From Zingiber officinale (taxonomy: Eukaryota; Streptophyta; Magnoliopsida; Zingiberales; Zingiberaceae), in contig NC_055996.1 of NCBI RefSeq assembly GCF_018446385.1, positions 129,752,532 through 129,816,531 on the forward strand: a stretch of DNA of 64,000 nt, in the 5' to 3' direction. Positions 33,284 to 44,951 of this stretch are shown here, one piece after another; the stretch's first letter is position 1, and every line of letters starts with the position of its first letter. The position numbers and the translations under genes are program-made. A model generated the notes under the pieces. It did not search any database, was not told the DNA's origin, and was given only the letters and a program-made list of their open reading frames with translations.

Positions 33284-36200
33284 GCTAAATCTTCACGTTG
33301 CTAATGAATGAAATGGACATATTAATTGTACCTAATATGAATGTGATGGCAAAGGCTGCCACGTGGCAAGTTCTATGTTGATTAATTAGTGACATCCATG
33401 TTAATTAATTGAAATTGATGGTTTTATAATGGTCAAAAAGTGTGGGCTCATCTAACTAAGAACAAAGTGAGAGTGGGCATAATCGAGCCCCTAGTCGATA
33501 GGAACGACTCGATCAAAGCATGCTTAGATTCACACACATTGGCCTCCTAAAGATACACATGTCACGGAGAAGTAGTCCAAATTTGATTATGTATCGACAT
33601 CTTAATTTGACAAAATGTTCTCCATGACATATTGACATTCATTCAAACACATACCTAACTTGGATGACATCAAAAAAAAGGAAAAGAGAGATCTCTTTCG
33701 TAGGAAAGAAAAGGCCCCTGCTCTATAAGCTTCGTCTGCCAATCAAGCATATTAGTCCTATCTGCAACTATCCCTTCTGGCTGATAAATGTCGATATCAT
33801 AACATATCGATCTTGATCTAACCAATCAGCTTGAACTACGAGTAGATGTTCTCAGGCTCCACAATGATACAATTTTGCCCTCAATCACCACAATCCTGGT
33901 GTGCACTATCAAAACTAAGTTGGTATTATGATGCTCCTCAGTAACAGTTGGTCACAGTTGTGCCAATAAAATAAAGAGCCTAGATCAAAGAACATGAACA
34001 AAAACTGAAATCTACTTCTAGTTGAATTCAATTTAATAATTCCTAGTCGGGCACGACAAATTGAAGCCCGAGATTAACGGGATAGATGACTAAGTTAGTT
34101 AACTAGTCAATTAGGGAGACATACAGCCAAGCATGGATGCCACCTACCCAAACTTTGACTCCTCACAATATGACAACCATAATCTCCTTTTAATAAAATG
34201 CAGCAAATAACGTGGCCCCAAGGAAAAATTGAATTTTGTAGTCCTAACTTTGAAACTGATTCCGTTTGATGTTACCTGTGTATGATGCCAAGCTCCATGC
34301 CTGCCCAGACAACCAAAGGGAGGTGGCCCTTGTTCAACTCCAGTCTGAATATATGTTTGGTGCTGTGATCAGTAAATTGTGAAGTTTGGCTCTCATTCTT
34401 GTTTTCTCTTTGAACTTTCACCAACCATGAGTCAACGAGTCATCAAGAGTGTGAAAGCATGAGCTGCATGATGATGACTGGAGGAAAATAAAGGAGCAAT
34501 TTTTTGACTAGTTATAAGCAAAAACACATGAGGAGGAATCTTACCTCCTCCAGTTTTTTAATCCTCACAGTGAAGGATAATGTGCATGGTAAATGCAAGT
34601 CTTTGGTAGCATATATATATTATATGTAAAAGAAGATTATCTGAATTAAAGAAACTGTGTTGATCTCATATTTACCTTTTTAAATATCTAGAAAACATAA
34701 AGAACTCATTAAAGTATACAATTCGCATGACATACAAAGAAGATTTCCATTGGAATAGTTGGGCTATCTAATATCAAAGAGACAATTAATAGCTTTAAAT
34801 CCAAAGAGGGTTGCCTTTAATTCATTCACGATATCATCCAATCTTAGAGATCATTTGAATGTTAAGCTATTCTAAATGACAATTTAGGATCAGATATTCA
34901 ATATGCAAGGTGTTCTTGGTGTAGTGACATTACACTATCAAGTAAGAAGAAGATTGAGATAACGAAACATTTAGAAGATCCAATAGTGAAGAAAAAAATT
35001 GGTATCAACTGCCTGTGAAAATCAATTTCTTGGTGGGATTAATCAATGGGAAAGAAGAATGAGTTAGTTAAGTAGATCTTGTCCATTTGGGACACTAAAA
35101 TCCAGAAATTCCACCTACCAAAAGTTTGACTGCTACTAGTTAATTAATGCCACCTTCTAATAAAACCAAATATGCCTCATGTTGGTGTGCAATGTCTACC
35201 ATGGTTGGTGGATTAAGTCTAGTCCTTATCTTTCCCGTCTTTCAGACTGAATCGATCAATTCATTGGCATTTTGATCGAATTGCCTACTGGTTCTCATTC
35301 TTTGATTTAATCAGGTTTGGAAGACTCATGGTCCTAGCAGGAGGCACATGCTTAATGTGTTAAAAATTAATCCTTTCACCATGCAAGGTGGCGTAAAACT
35401 TAAAAGGGATTATTTTTTTGACTTCCAAAGAGGCTCAGAGTAATCGGTCTTCATGAGTGTGAAACCTTGGACTGTAGGATGACTGACCGAGGAGCAATCC
35501 TTGAATTGACTAAACAAACAACAGCCCATAAAATAGTGTTATTTAACCTATTTATTTATATGTACACTTTATTTTAATCTAAAGAAAAAGCATGCTCATG
35601 GAAATTGGAATGGACCAAGAACAACAATATGATAGAATTTTGTAAGCCTATTTATCAAACACTGGGCAATTTTTTTTAACAAATTTTGATGAGATTGTAT
35701 TGTTGGTGTTTTGAGGTATTGCTAACTTATACTAAGGATTGACACTGTTTACTAGAATGAACAATAAGTCAATTATAACTATTTTGTTTCTTTGCTCATA
35801 TTCTCCTAGAGACAACAGATTCCTTATGTTTCATACAATATTAAATCATGAAGTATGTCAACCATTTTTGGGGTTCTATATTTGGACCATTCAGAAAACC
35901 ATAATCTCATCTATGGCGAACCTGAAGTTTGCCTACCTCATCAAAGGTGTGAAACATCATCCTCTTTGTTAGCAATAATTTCATCCATTTGTGCTCCATC
36001 AATTCATGGCTGGCTTAGTTGGAGGAGAATGCACATATATGCTTCGTCGGTGACACTAAAACTAAAGCCTATATCGATGTCATCCCCTTCCCTAGTTTCA
36101 TAAACCTAACAATTAAAGGAGAAATCCTTGTGCAAAGTTTGTAAGTACATAGTGTGCAAATGCACACGAGTGAAATAGAATCAGATGGGCCTCCTTGTGT

Positions 36201-36830
36201 AGTTCCACATTTTCTTGGTTTTAGTTTCTTGTATAGTTCCATATTTTCTTGACAAATCAACTGTCAAGAAAAATATATCTCACCAAAAGAATCATTTTGT
36301 AAACAGTGAAAGGAAGGTGATTTCTAGTACAATGCTTCATGAGATATAATCTTATCCGTTGATAAATGGACAAACAAACCTTCTTGATCCTCTATGGTCT
36401 AACAATATAGGAAACTTTATTCTTTCCATCATCTAAATGCCAGATGTGTTCAAGATGAAATTACCTATATAAAAGCAAGTATCAAAGTTAGCATAGGTGG
36501 GAAACCATCCTTGCACATGAAGAAGCTGTCTACTTGCCATAAAATGGAAACGGCCAGTGAATGACATCAAATTTTAATGATGCATGAATTGACTCCAAAA
36601 ATGTTGGATTGCTGAATCACAGAAACAGACACTCTTTCACTCAGAAGACAGTATTAACAAAATGTGAAACTTGCAGCTCTAAGGAACACAGACAATACCT
36701 GTGAAACTGGAACTTCTCTTGAATACGAAGATGGATGTCAGTTGTCAGCAATGAGAAAGCGCGACTTTCCTAAGGAGGTAGACAGCCAAAGAAGTGAAGA
36801 ATAAAACACAAAAGACTATGAATCAACTTG
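33284..36830. other. intergenic DNA without a recognised gene
   Basis: Short open frames near 35739-36103 show no family I know and no coding bias that I can argue for. A palindromic G-box TGCCACGTGGCA lies at 33358-33369. I saw no transposon ends. From about 36830 to 36950 the minus strand has UTR-like text (AAACCCTAG) that could be the start of a divergent transcript. Confidence 0.4.
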
Positions 36831-36971
36831 GCCTAGGGTTTGCGACGTAGTGTCCACAGCCGATCTCGATCCGCCACCCTCATCAATCTCATATCTTCCA
36901 CGCAAGGCCAATCCACAAAGGGGAGCAGGAGCTTGTGGCACTGGAGGCCTTGTGTGCGGGGGAATATAAGT

Positions 36972-37007
36972 TGGGCCAGCCCATCAATAGCCCTTGAACC
37001 GGCCCAT
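36972..37007 (+). promoter_or_regulatory. site II (TGGGCY) motif cluster upstream of PSRP-3
   Basis: TGGGCC (36972-36977), GCCCA (about 36979) and GGCCCA (about 37001) lie within 36 bp, roughly 100 to 135 bp upstream of the start codon. Clustered TGGGCY/GGCCCA elements are typical of promoters of ribosomal-protein and organelle genes and are bound by TCP factors. This fits the gene downstream. Confidence 0.6.
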
Positions 37008-37106
37008 TACATTTCTCGGACCTTATCCAAAGCAAATTGAGATCTGAAGGGCGTGAAACTCGCCAGCGAGAGGGGAGAACGGAGCAGCGAGAGATTGGCG
37101 GGGAAG

Positions 37107-37698
37107 ATGCAGTGCGCGAGCCCTGTCACCGCCCAACCCATCCTTCCCGCTCTGCGCCATGGCCGAGTTCCATCCCCCAAATCTCTCTTCCCTTCTCTCG
37201 CCGGCGGAGCAACCGTTACTTCCGAATCCAAGGCCAGGGTACGTTTCCAGCGGCGTACACTGTCGGCGGCCGCTGCCTCCGCCTCCGCTCAGGTCGTAGA
37301 AGCCTCGTCGGATGTTGACCAATTTGAGGACGGCGAGCAATCCGCGGAGAAACAGGTAGTTGTGTACTTAGATCTCGTCTTCCTGCGGTTACCGTTGTAA
37401 ATTAATTTGGTTTCGTATGATGGAGGGCGTGGTGGTGAAACCCATAGAGAAGCCGCGGCTGGTTCTACGGTTCATATGGATGGAGAAGAACATCGGACTG
37501 GCGCTCGACCAGGTGATTCCCGGCCACGGCACCATACCGCTGAGCCCTTACTTCTTCTGGCCGCGAAAGGACGCGTGGGAGGAGCTCAAAACCAAGATCG
37601 AGGAGAAGCCTTGGATTTCGCAGAAGCGCATGATCATCTTCCTCAACCAGGCCACAGATATCATCAACCTCTGGCAACAGAGCGGTGGCAACCTGTAG
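37107..37698 (+). CDS. PSRP3: plastid-specific 30S ribosomal protein 3 (PSRP-3 / Ycf65-like), two exons
   Basis: Exons are 37107-37355 and 37426-37698. The donor is CAG|GTAGTT and the acceptor GATGGAG|GGC, both at phase 0, giving 173 residues. Exon 1 (83 residues) starts [20 protein letters not shown] and is rich in Ser, Ala and Arg with few acids until its end, as expected for a chloroplast transit peptide. Exon 2 holds the Ycf65 domain: [20 protein letters not shown], then [20 protein letters not shown], then [17 protein letters not shown] at the C-terminus. PSRP-3 is a component of the chloroplast small ribosomal subunit, shared with cyanobacteria. The first ATG with a transit-like sequence was chosen. 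Other open frames over the same DNA are shadows. Length is close to the family's usual size. Confidence 0.93.
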
Positions 37699-37912
37699 CA
37701 CTCCCTCCCCTTCCTCCACTTGCTTCGACCTATTTCCTTATTCTCCATGGTATATAGGTTAGTTTGATGTTGTTACTTTGTTGTAGAATTTTGTCTATTA
37801 TGCATTTACTTCAAAGATATTTATGCTGGATCAACGAAACCTGGAAGATATTTTCCATAATTCAAAGATCTTGTGCTCAAAAGTATTGTTGTGTGGCTTC
37901 AAGTAGCTTAAA

Positions 37913-38090
37913 GTTCGTCAACCGGTCCTAAAGTCAATACGGAAGAGGTAATTCATGGGCGGCTATTAATCTTTGGAATAATGACTAGTACATGAGGGAG
38001 GTATTTATCTCGATTTTATCGAGATTCGAATCCCAGATTTTATTATGACAATATCTCATGCGCTAACTATTAGACCCATCCGAGGGGACA
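37913..38090 (-). mobile_element. SINE related to the 32854-33283 dimer, minus strand
   Basis: The minus strand starts TGTCCCCTCGGATGGGTCTA and contains a B-box-like GATTCGAATCTC (about 38021-38034 on the plus strand). It continues with CCTCATGTACTAGTCATT and GAATTACCTCTTCCG, the same plan as the dimer copies. The flanks show no clear duplication. Confidence 0.6.
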
Positions 38091-38515
38091 AATTTAATTA
38101 AATGTTCATGAGGCATGATTGCATTGCATATCTTCTGCTGATCAAAGATAATTTCATTCCTTGATTCTCAAATCTTTTCTTCAGGCTGTTTGTCTAATCT
38201 GTCTTATTCACAGCTACTGCATTCACCACACTGGTTAGGTTGTTCTTGAGGCCACAGCACTAAAGCTTGTAGATCATATTACAATTTGTTATGTCATATT
38301 AGTTACATTTGATTGTAGCTACAGTTAGTCGTTAAATTTTTTGAAGTTCTCAAGGATTTGTGATTTAACAAATGTATTCCGGAATTCATTATATTATTTT
38401 GTTTTTGCCAAAAACAAACTATAAATAGTATTATGATTCATTGGTATATAAAATTTAAGATACTCCTATATAAATTAGTGAGGAAGATGTTAATCAATTA
38501 TTTATTTAATCAAAT

Positions 38516-38522
<7 letters not shown>
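38091..38522. other. intergenic DNA, nothing recognised
   Basis: AT-rich sequence downstream of the SINE with no repeat or frame that I can name. Confidence 0.4.
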
Positions 38523-38585
<63 letters not shown>

Positions 38586-38880
38586 GCCCATAGTTGGCAA
38601 TCACAGTGAGCACCTTTCACATGGGAGGCACCTCGATTGGCGACCACTGTGTGCGCCTCTCACATGGGAGGCACTTCTTGTATGTGAGAGGCACACACGA
38701 TAGTCGCTATATATATATATATATATATAGGTTTTTTAGTCAGAGTGCTTATGGTTAGCGATAATCGTGGGCGCCTCTCACATGGGAGGTACCTCGGCTG
38801 GTGACCACTATGTGGTCTTCTCACATGGGAGACACTTCTTGCATGTGAGAGGTATACACGATAGTCGCTATATATATATA
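38523..38880. repeat. (TA)n microsatellite and a duplicated segment of about 150 bp
   Basis: A pure TA run fills about 38524-38579. Two related copies of a segment follow, near 38580-38724 and 38740-38872. Each has CTCTCACATGGGAGGCAC text and an internal inverted repeat (CTCTCACATG ... CATGTGAGAG), and each ends in another TA run. The unit looks like a small foldback bounded by TA repeats. Confidence 0.75.
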
Positions 38881-39523
38881 TATTTTGTGGCACCCTTATG
38901 CTATACACCCTGTGAATACTTCAATTTGTTAAGCTCTCGATTAGATTTTATCTTTAGAATTTAGTGATTGAATTATAATATTAAGCGAAAGAAAAAAATT
39001 AAAACAAAATTTTTTTTGAAGTGCCCAGAGGTGTGTATAGTGCACATCCACATCATTTTTTTTAAACTTCCTATTATGCTAATTAAATTTTATTTTTAAA
39101 ATTTAGTTGTTGAATTATAATATTAAATTAAAAAAGATTTAAATATTTTTTTTTAACAAAATGCTAATGGATGTGCGATTCGACATGTCAAAATTATATA
39201 TATAATATAATATAATATTTTGATATAATGTAGACTCGTTTATACCTGAGGCGCCTCAAATGAAATACACAGATTTTTTTTTTGTTTATTTTTTTTAGCT
39301 ATGGGATTAAGCCAATTAAATTTTATAGGGATTGAGTTATAATATTCAAGTTAAAAAAAAAATAAAACTAAAAATTTTTTAGGTGTTCACATGATATAAT
39401 ATATATATTTAGGATGTTTAGGGTTTAAAAATTTAAAAAATCGAAGTCCCTAGATCAATTACCTCGGCTAAAAAATAAAAAAAAATTTAAAAAATCGATC
39501 AAAGGGTATATATATATAGAGAG
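38881..39523. other. AT-rich DNA with three loose copies of a short phrase
   Basis: AATTTAGTGATTGAATTATA near 38958 recurs in altered form near 39100 and 39320, each followed by an A-rich stretch. No gene is visible. Confidence 0.5.
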
Positions 39524-40163
39524 AATTGTTATAGTACGAACTTGATCCTGCGAATTCTTACGGACCTGCCATGTCACCTTATTTAATTTTTTAATACAAT
39601 ATTTTCTCTCTTTTTTTTTTTTATTTCTTCCTTCGTTCTCGCTACAGACTCACCACACCTCGCCGCACCTCATCACCGCACCTCGCCGCGCCTCGTCACC
39701 GCTTGCCACCCGCCCGACCGTCGGCCACCTGCCCCGCCGCTGGCCACCCGCTAGGCCGAGCCTCGATTCCAGCCATGATCATGGCCGTGTTGGGCGTGCG
39801 ACGATCACGAGGGATTCCGGACGCGACCGCGCCGGAATCCAGACGTGACCATGTCGGAATCCGGACGCGCGTCCGTGTTGGGCATTCGACTGGAATCCTA
39901 CCCAACACCTCGTCGCCGCGCATGCACATCGCACCTCGTCGCCGCGCATGCACATCGCACCTCGTTGCCGTGCATGTTCGTTCTCGCTTTTTATTTCTTC
40001 TGCTTGTTCGTTCTCGTTGCATGCACACCGCACCTTGTTGCCGCGCCTCGCCGCACCTCGTCACCGCTGGCCACCCGCTCGACTTCCGGCCACCCTCCTG
40101 GCCGCCGGCTACCCGCTAGGCCGAGCCTCGATTCTAGCCGCGATCCGGCGTGATCAGAGCCGT

Positions 40164-43100
40164 CACTACAACAAAAATGGCTTTTCGCAGTGCGCAAATT
40201 CACTTTCCGCAGCGCACATTGCGCGCTGCACAATTAAAAGCTGTTGAAAGTCATAAATTATCCGCGGCGTACTTTGCGTGCTGCAGAAAATATTTTCCGC
40301 AGCGCACAATGCATGTCGCGGAAAATATTATCCGCGACATGCGTTGCGCGCTGTGGATAATATTATCCGTGGCATGTGTTGCGCGCTGCGGATAATCTTT
40401 TCCGCAGCGCGCAAAGCAACCGCGAATAATATTTTCCGCGGCATGCAAACGTACGCTGTTGATGGTCTTAACTATATTAAAATAAATTAATTTGACGAAA
40501 ATAATAAACCAAAATTTTACAACAAATTTAGTACAAATCAAATCCATGCAAAATTCATAAAAGTCATAGTTTTTCATTATACCAATAAACTCTAAAGATC
40601 TAAAACAAGATGTGAAATCTCTAACAAACTAGCAATTACATAACAATTAAACTTACAATCCACACAAATTAGTATAATATGTATCAATCAGACAATACTA
40701 TAAATTTAGACAACCATGCGACCATGCTTCCTATTGCATAATCGAGAAACTGCATTTTCATCATTTGGTCGAATTAGGTCCACATTTTCCACCAAAACCT
40801 TATCAACCCAAACTTTCCAACATGATCCACCAAGAATAACATGATGCACTTTTGTGTTTGGATCCGTGGATGCAATTCGACCTTCTGCAACAACTAATTC
40901 ATCGGCAGACCAATGAAGCATCTTACATTTAGTATTAGCACAGATATCTCCATGACTCACATTTCTCAAATTTGATTGCAAATAAATAATACAAAGTTAT
41001 TACTTCAATCATGTATATTTTTGTAACAATTTTGTGATTTAGAAATACATAATTTTATGATAATTACCTGGAAAGCATGACCAAAACCACCATTATTTTT
41101 TGCACCAATATTGGAATCGCTATTGCTACCAAAATCATTCCCAATACAACTACAAATGCCACCACTAGCAATCTAATTTTATAATCAAATAGTGTCAAAC
41201 AATGTCATCATGATAATTCAAAAACATTTAAGTGTACATATCAAACTTATTTTATATATGTTGTTTATTTACTAACCTGTTCCGGATGATTTTGTTGCCT
41301 CATACTTTGTAAAAACATTGACCTCATTTCTTGCATTTCTAGTTGATTTTGTTGCCTCATTTCTTGCATTTGTTATTGAACATTCTGTACGATAGTTTGA
41401 AGTTGTTGAACCGTTCCATTTTGTTATACAGAAGCTCCAACTTTCGATGGTGTTACTCCAAAGTCCATTCTGCGCACTCTACCTTGAGCTTCCTTGCCAA
41501 ACACAATGCTAATTGCATCATCAACAATATTAGTTGTATTTTGAGATTCGGATGAACATTCTAATATTTTTTTCTGCAACAAAAAAAAAATCAATATATT
41601 ATCATTAATATAATAAATGACTATAAGGGTGACATCAACATGTAATGCATGTAATTCAAACATATAATGTATATAGTTCAATGAAATCAACATATAATGT
41701 ATGAACGTGGTGAAGTTATAACAGTGGTGAAGTTTGACTTTTCTTATTCATTCTCTTCTTATGTCAACATATGCACTAATGTAAAGTGGTGAAGTTATGA
41801 CTTTTCTTATTCATTTTCTACTTATGTCAACATATATGATGTAAAGACATTTAGATATCACCTTATAATACATTGTATTATCTTTATATTTATTTATGCT
41901 TCTAACACGTGGATAATTATTCAATACTATTTTAGGATCCATATCAGCTAGAAGGTGCCATTGTTTTTAAACCAGTACATGACTATAAGAAATCTATAGC
42001 AACAATCATTGAGCTACAACTCAATCTATTGCTATCATTTTGTAATGATGGAAACAGATGATCAAAACAATAGTACTGATTAATAAGTTTTGTTTCTTTT
42101 GAAAAAAATACTAATGTTGCACATGCAGCAGCTAATAGATGGATAGTCATGAAACTGAACACATGTACCAACTCACAAGTAAAAAATAGCTTGAACACAT
42201 GTACAAAGAGGTATAGAAAAAACATTTTAGGCTGTAAAATATAATATATTGTAATTACAATGGATGAACCATCTTTTATAGAGTTGATATTACGGAGACA
42301 ATGGTAAGAGTATAAATAGAGATTTTAAGTATAAATGCTTATGAAAAACAACATCAGCAGAATAAAATGTCAAAGAAATCTAAAATGAGTGGACATGTGT
42401 ACCATTTTCTCTCCAACAGTTTGAGTACTAGGTTCCTTTTTTTTTTTTTTTGCGTCCATTCATTCTTGTTACCCGTATCAATCATTATCTCAAATGATAT
42501 ACTAGTGTCAAAAGATCAAACAAAATATATCAGTGCCAAAAACTAAATAATGTGCATTTCATGTAGAGCAAGGGTGACATAACTAATAGAATTGTATTAA
42601 TATATTCATGTAACACACAAGATCAGTACTCAATTCTAATTCTAAGCTAATCAACGTGCATTTCAGTCAATTCTATGCATGTAACACAAGATGTAGAGCA
42701 AAGGTGACAACAAATCGAAGCATTAAGCAATCAAAACTATAAAAATCTTTTACTTAGATCGCTCACAAAAAGAGGATGTGAAATTATAATTATTAATTCA
42801 ACTCCTCCACCATACTATATAATTGATCATCCCTAACCGATTCGGTTAAATCAGAGCATTTAAAAATCTTTGATCCATTTCTAAAATGAGCAATTAAGTG
42901 TACAACAATCAAAGTCGAACAAAGTTCACAAAAAATGAAAGCATCAAACATTGTCGCCCAAATAAGTTTAGGGACTTAGAGATTAGGGTTACCTTTGGCT
43001 TTGAACTTTTGGCTTGATGCAGAGTGTGGAGTGGTTAGTAGAGGGCTTGCTTACTCTTGCTGTGGTCCTACGATGCGGAGTGATGGAAGTATTGCGGCAG

Positions 43101-43867
43101 ACGACGACGAGTGCGGAGAGATAGAGTGGAGTCGTGCGGCCGACGATGGTCAGTGCGGAGAGGCAGAGAGGAGTCTTACGGCCGGTGACGGTGAGTGCGG
43201 AGAGGTAGAGAGGAGTCCGGTGACGGTAGTGAAGAGAGGCGGAGAGCTGTTGTGGAATGAGGCGATGGCTTCGAGCGGCTTCGACTTGTTTTTTTAACCT
43301 AATACAATTCGTGCGTTCTTTTGATTTTAATGGTATTTTTTATTTAGTTATTACATTTTTATTTTACTTTAATTTTTCTTTACTTATTTTTTAACCAACG
43401 ATTACTTACATTTTTAATCAATGTGTTTTTTATTTAATTTTTTTAAAGATAACTTTATTTTATTATTATTACATTTTTTTACTTTAATTTTTCTTTACTT
43501 ATTTTTTAACCAACGATTACTTACGTTTTCTTATTTTTTTTATTTTTTTAAAGATAAATTTATTTTATTATTGTCTTTTCTTAATTTTTTTAAAAACTAA
43601 TCGCAGCATGCTACATGCTATTGATAATAAATAAAAGTATTCACAGCGTGTCTATTTTTTCACGCCGTTATTGTTATTAAATATTTATAGTATTAACGAC
43701 ATGCTTTTAATGTGCACCGTTAATATCTGGATGCAATTTTTTTTTTCTTTTAGTTTATATTATTAACAGTGCGCATCAACATGCACGTCGTTAATAATAC
43801 TATTAACGGTGTGCTTTTAATGTGCGACGTTAATAGCAAGCTGCGAAAAATTATTTTTATTGTAGTG
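40164..43867. mobile_element. CACTA (En/Spm) DNA transposon, 3704 bp, with CGT target duplication
   Basis: It begins CACTACAACAAAAATGG and ends TTTTTATTGTAGTG, inverted repeats starting with the CACTA signature. The 3-bp duplication CGT lies at 40161-40163 and 43868-43870, as expected for the superfamily. Subterminal regions hold many short motifs in both orientations (TTTTCCGCAGCGCGC and GCGGATAAT on the left, TATTAACG and TTTAATGTGC on the right), the usual transposase-binding zones. The minus strand has relics of an accessory gene (40706-41693). No TNP2-like transposase is visible, so it is probably non-autonomous. A tandem duplication of about 130 bp occurs near 43330-43560, and GTGCGGAGAG-type repeats near 43080-43230. 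Confidence 0.92.
40706..41693 (-). pseudogene. relic of a CACTA accessory protein (Transposase_24 / Ptta-En/Spm type)
   Basis: In separate minus-strand pieces I see GKEAQGRVRRMDFGVTPSKV (41424-41693), a Gln-rich MRQQNQ/EMRSMF coiled-coil stretch (about 41290-41400) and HWSADELVVAEGRI, VHHVILGGSCWKVWVDKV (40706-40981). All match the plan of the plant Transposase_24 family that partners CACTA elements. The pieces are separated by AT-rich stretches that could be introns; I see no continuous frame. It is the only coding content of the CACTA element. Confidence 0.65.
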
Positions 43868-44001
43868 CGTGTTGGGCATGCGACGATCACGATGGATTCC
43901 GGACGCGACCACGCCGGAATTTGAACGTGACAGGCGTGCTCTCTCTCGTTGTCAAACAAGCACATCTGCCAGCAGCAGAAAGCGTGGCATCCATTATCGC
44001 A

Positions 44002-44145
44002 AGCTGCAGCAATCATCCTCTCAGTACCACAATCAAAAACCCAAAAAAAAAGGCATATCGATCGAGAGCGGACAGCTGCAGCAATCATCCTCTCAGTACC
44101 ACAATCAAAACCCCAAAAAAAAAGGCATATCGATCGAGAGCGGAC
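44002..44145 (+). repeat. perfect-looking 72-bp tandem duplication
   Basis: AGCTGCAGCAATCATCCTCT through ATCGATCGAGAGCGGAC occurs twice, at 44002-44073 and 44074-44144, differing by about one base in an A-run. It lies inside the long-TIR element, right of the CACTA insertion. The near-identity suggests a recent event. Confidence 0.85.
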
Positions 44146-44529
44146 GAATGCATTACTATCTGCAATACTTGACCTCAAATCCACTGAAGAGGATCCAAAG
44201 CTGGGAGCAGTGAGGCATCGAAAAGCAAATCTGATATCAAACCCTAAAGCGAGGAAGAAAAAAGGACCGATTCAAGGAAGGAGAGAGGATGATGGCGAGC
44301 AGCATCACTTCACCGTCCTTTCATATATCGCAGGAGGGTAGAGGTGATGAGGCGCCGCAAGGTGCGGTGATGAGGTGCGGCGAGGTGACGAGCGAGGCGT
44401 GGTGAGTCTGTAGCGAGAACGAAGGAAGAAACAAAAAAAAAAAAGAGAGAAAATATTGTATTAAAAAATTAAATAAGGTGACATGACAGTCAGTCCGTAA
44501 GAATTCGTAGGATAGAATGTATAACAATT

Positions 44530-44691
44530 ATATATATATATATATATATATATGCGCCTGAATATAAGTCTCGAGGATTCATTATAGTAATTTTTTTTTT
44601 CTAGTTTTAATTGAATAAAAATGATGTTTTTTTAAATAATAGAATGAGATATTTAGTAAATTGCCCCACGTTTATTGGTTAACTCGACCGG

Positions 44692-44726
<35 letters not shown>

Positions 44727-44951
44727 CTGAATATAAGTCTCGAGGATTCATTATAGTAATTTTTTTTTCCAGTTTTAATTGAATAAAAATGATGTTTTTT
44801 TAAATAATAGAATGAGATATTTAGTAAATTGCCCCACGTTTATTGGTTAACTCGACCGGCAGCCGAACCAAACAATTAAAAATGATAATTAAAAAAAATT
44901 TGAATGAGATATTTAGTAAATGGCCCCACGTTTATTGGTTAACCCGACCGG
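44530..44951. repeat. tandem duplication of about 169 bp plus a third partial copy
   Basis: TATGCGCCTGAATATAAGTC through GTTTATTGGTTAACTCGACC occurs at about 44551-44690 and again at about 44720-44859, each led by a TA run. The last 49 bp recur a third time at 44903-44951. The array lies directly between the long-TIR element and the 5' region of the next gene. Confidence 0.88.

Larger units (their letters stand above)
39524..44529. mobile_element. long terminal inverted repeat element (possible MULE), split by a CACTA element
   Basis: The left end (AATTGTTATA from 39524) and right end (TATAACAATT to 44529) are inverted repeats of about 175 bp. They share long identical blocks such as CATGTCACCTTATTTAATTT and CTTCCTTCGTTCTCGCTACA. 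Without the insert at 40164-43867 the element is about 1.3 kb. Its GC-rich inner part includes a diverged direct duplication (CCACCCGC, CTAGGCCGAGCCTCGATTC near 39750 and 40115). I found no convincing target duplication because the flanks are TA repeats, so MULE assignment rests on TIR length only. Confidence 0.7.

Noticed and set aside
35739-36103. Possible small gene in the 33-37 kb intergenic region
   Set aside because: Two overlapping frames without known motifs, no splice logic and no repeat relation; nothing supports coding.
37407-37757. Second-frame plus and minus ORFs over PSRP-3 exon 2
   Set aside because: Exon 2 in the PSRP-3 frame matches a conserved family; the others are shadows.
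39696-40247. Arg/His/Cys-rich ORFs on both strands
   Set aside because: They follow GC-rich internal duplications of the long-TIR element and show no conserved motif.
42995-43297. ORF with repeated GECGEVERS-like text
   Set aside because: It is a short repeat reading inside the CACTA element, antisense to its relic gene; no family match.
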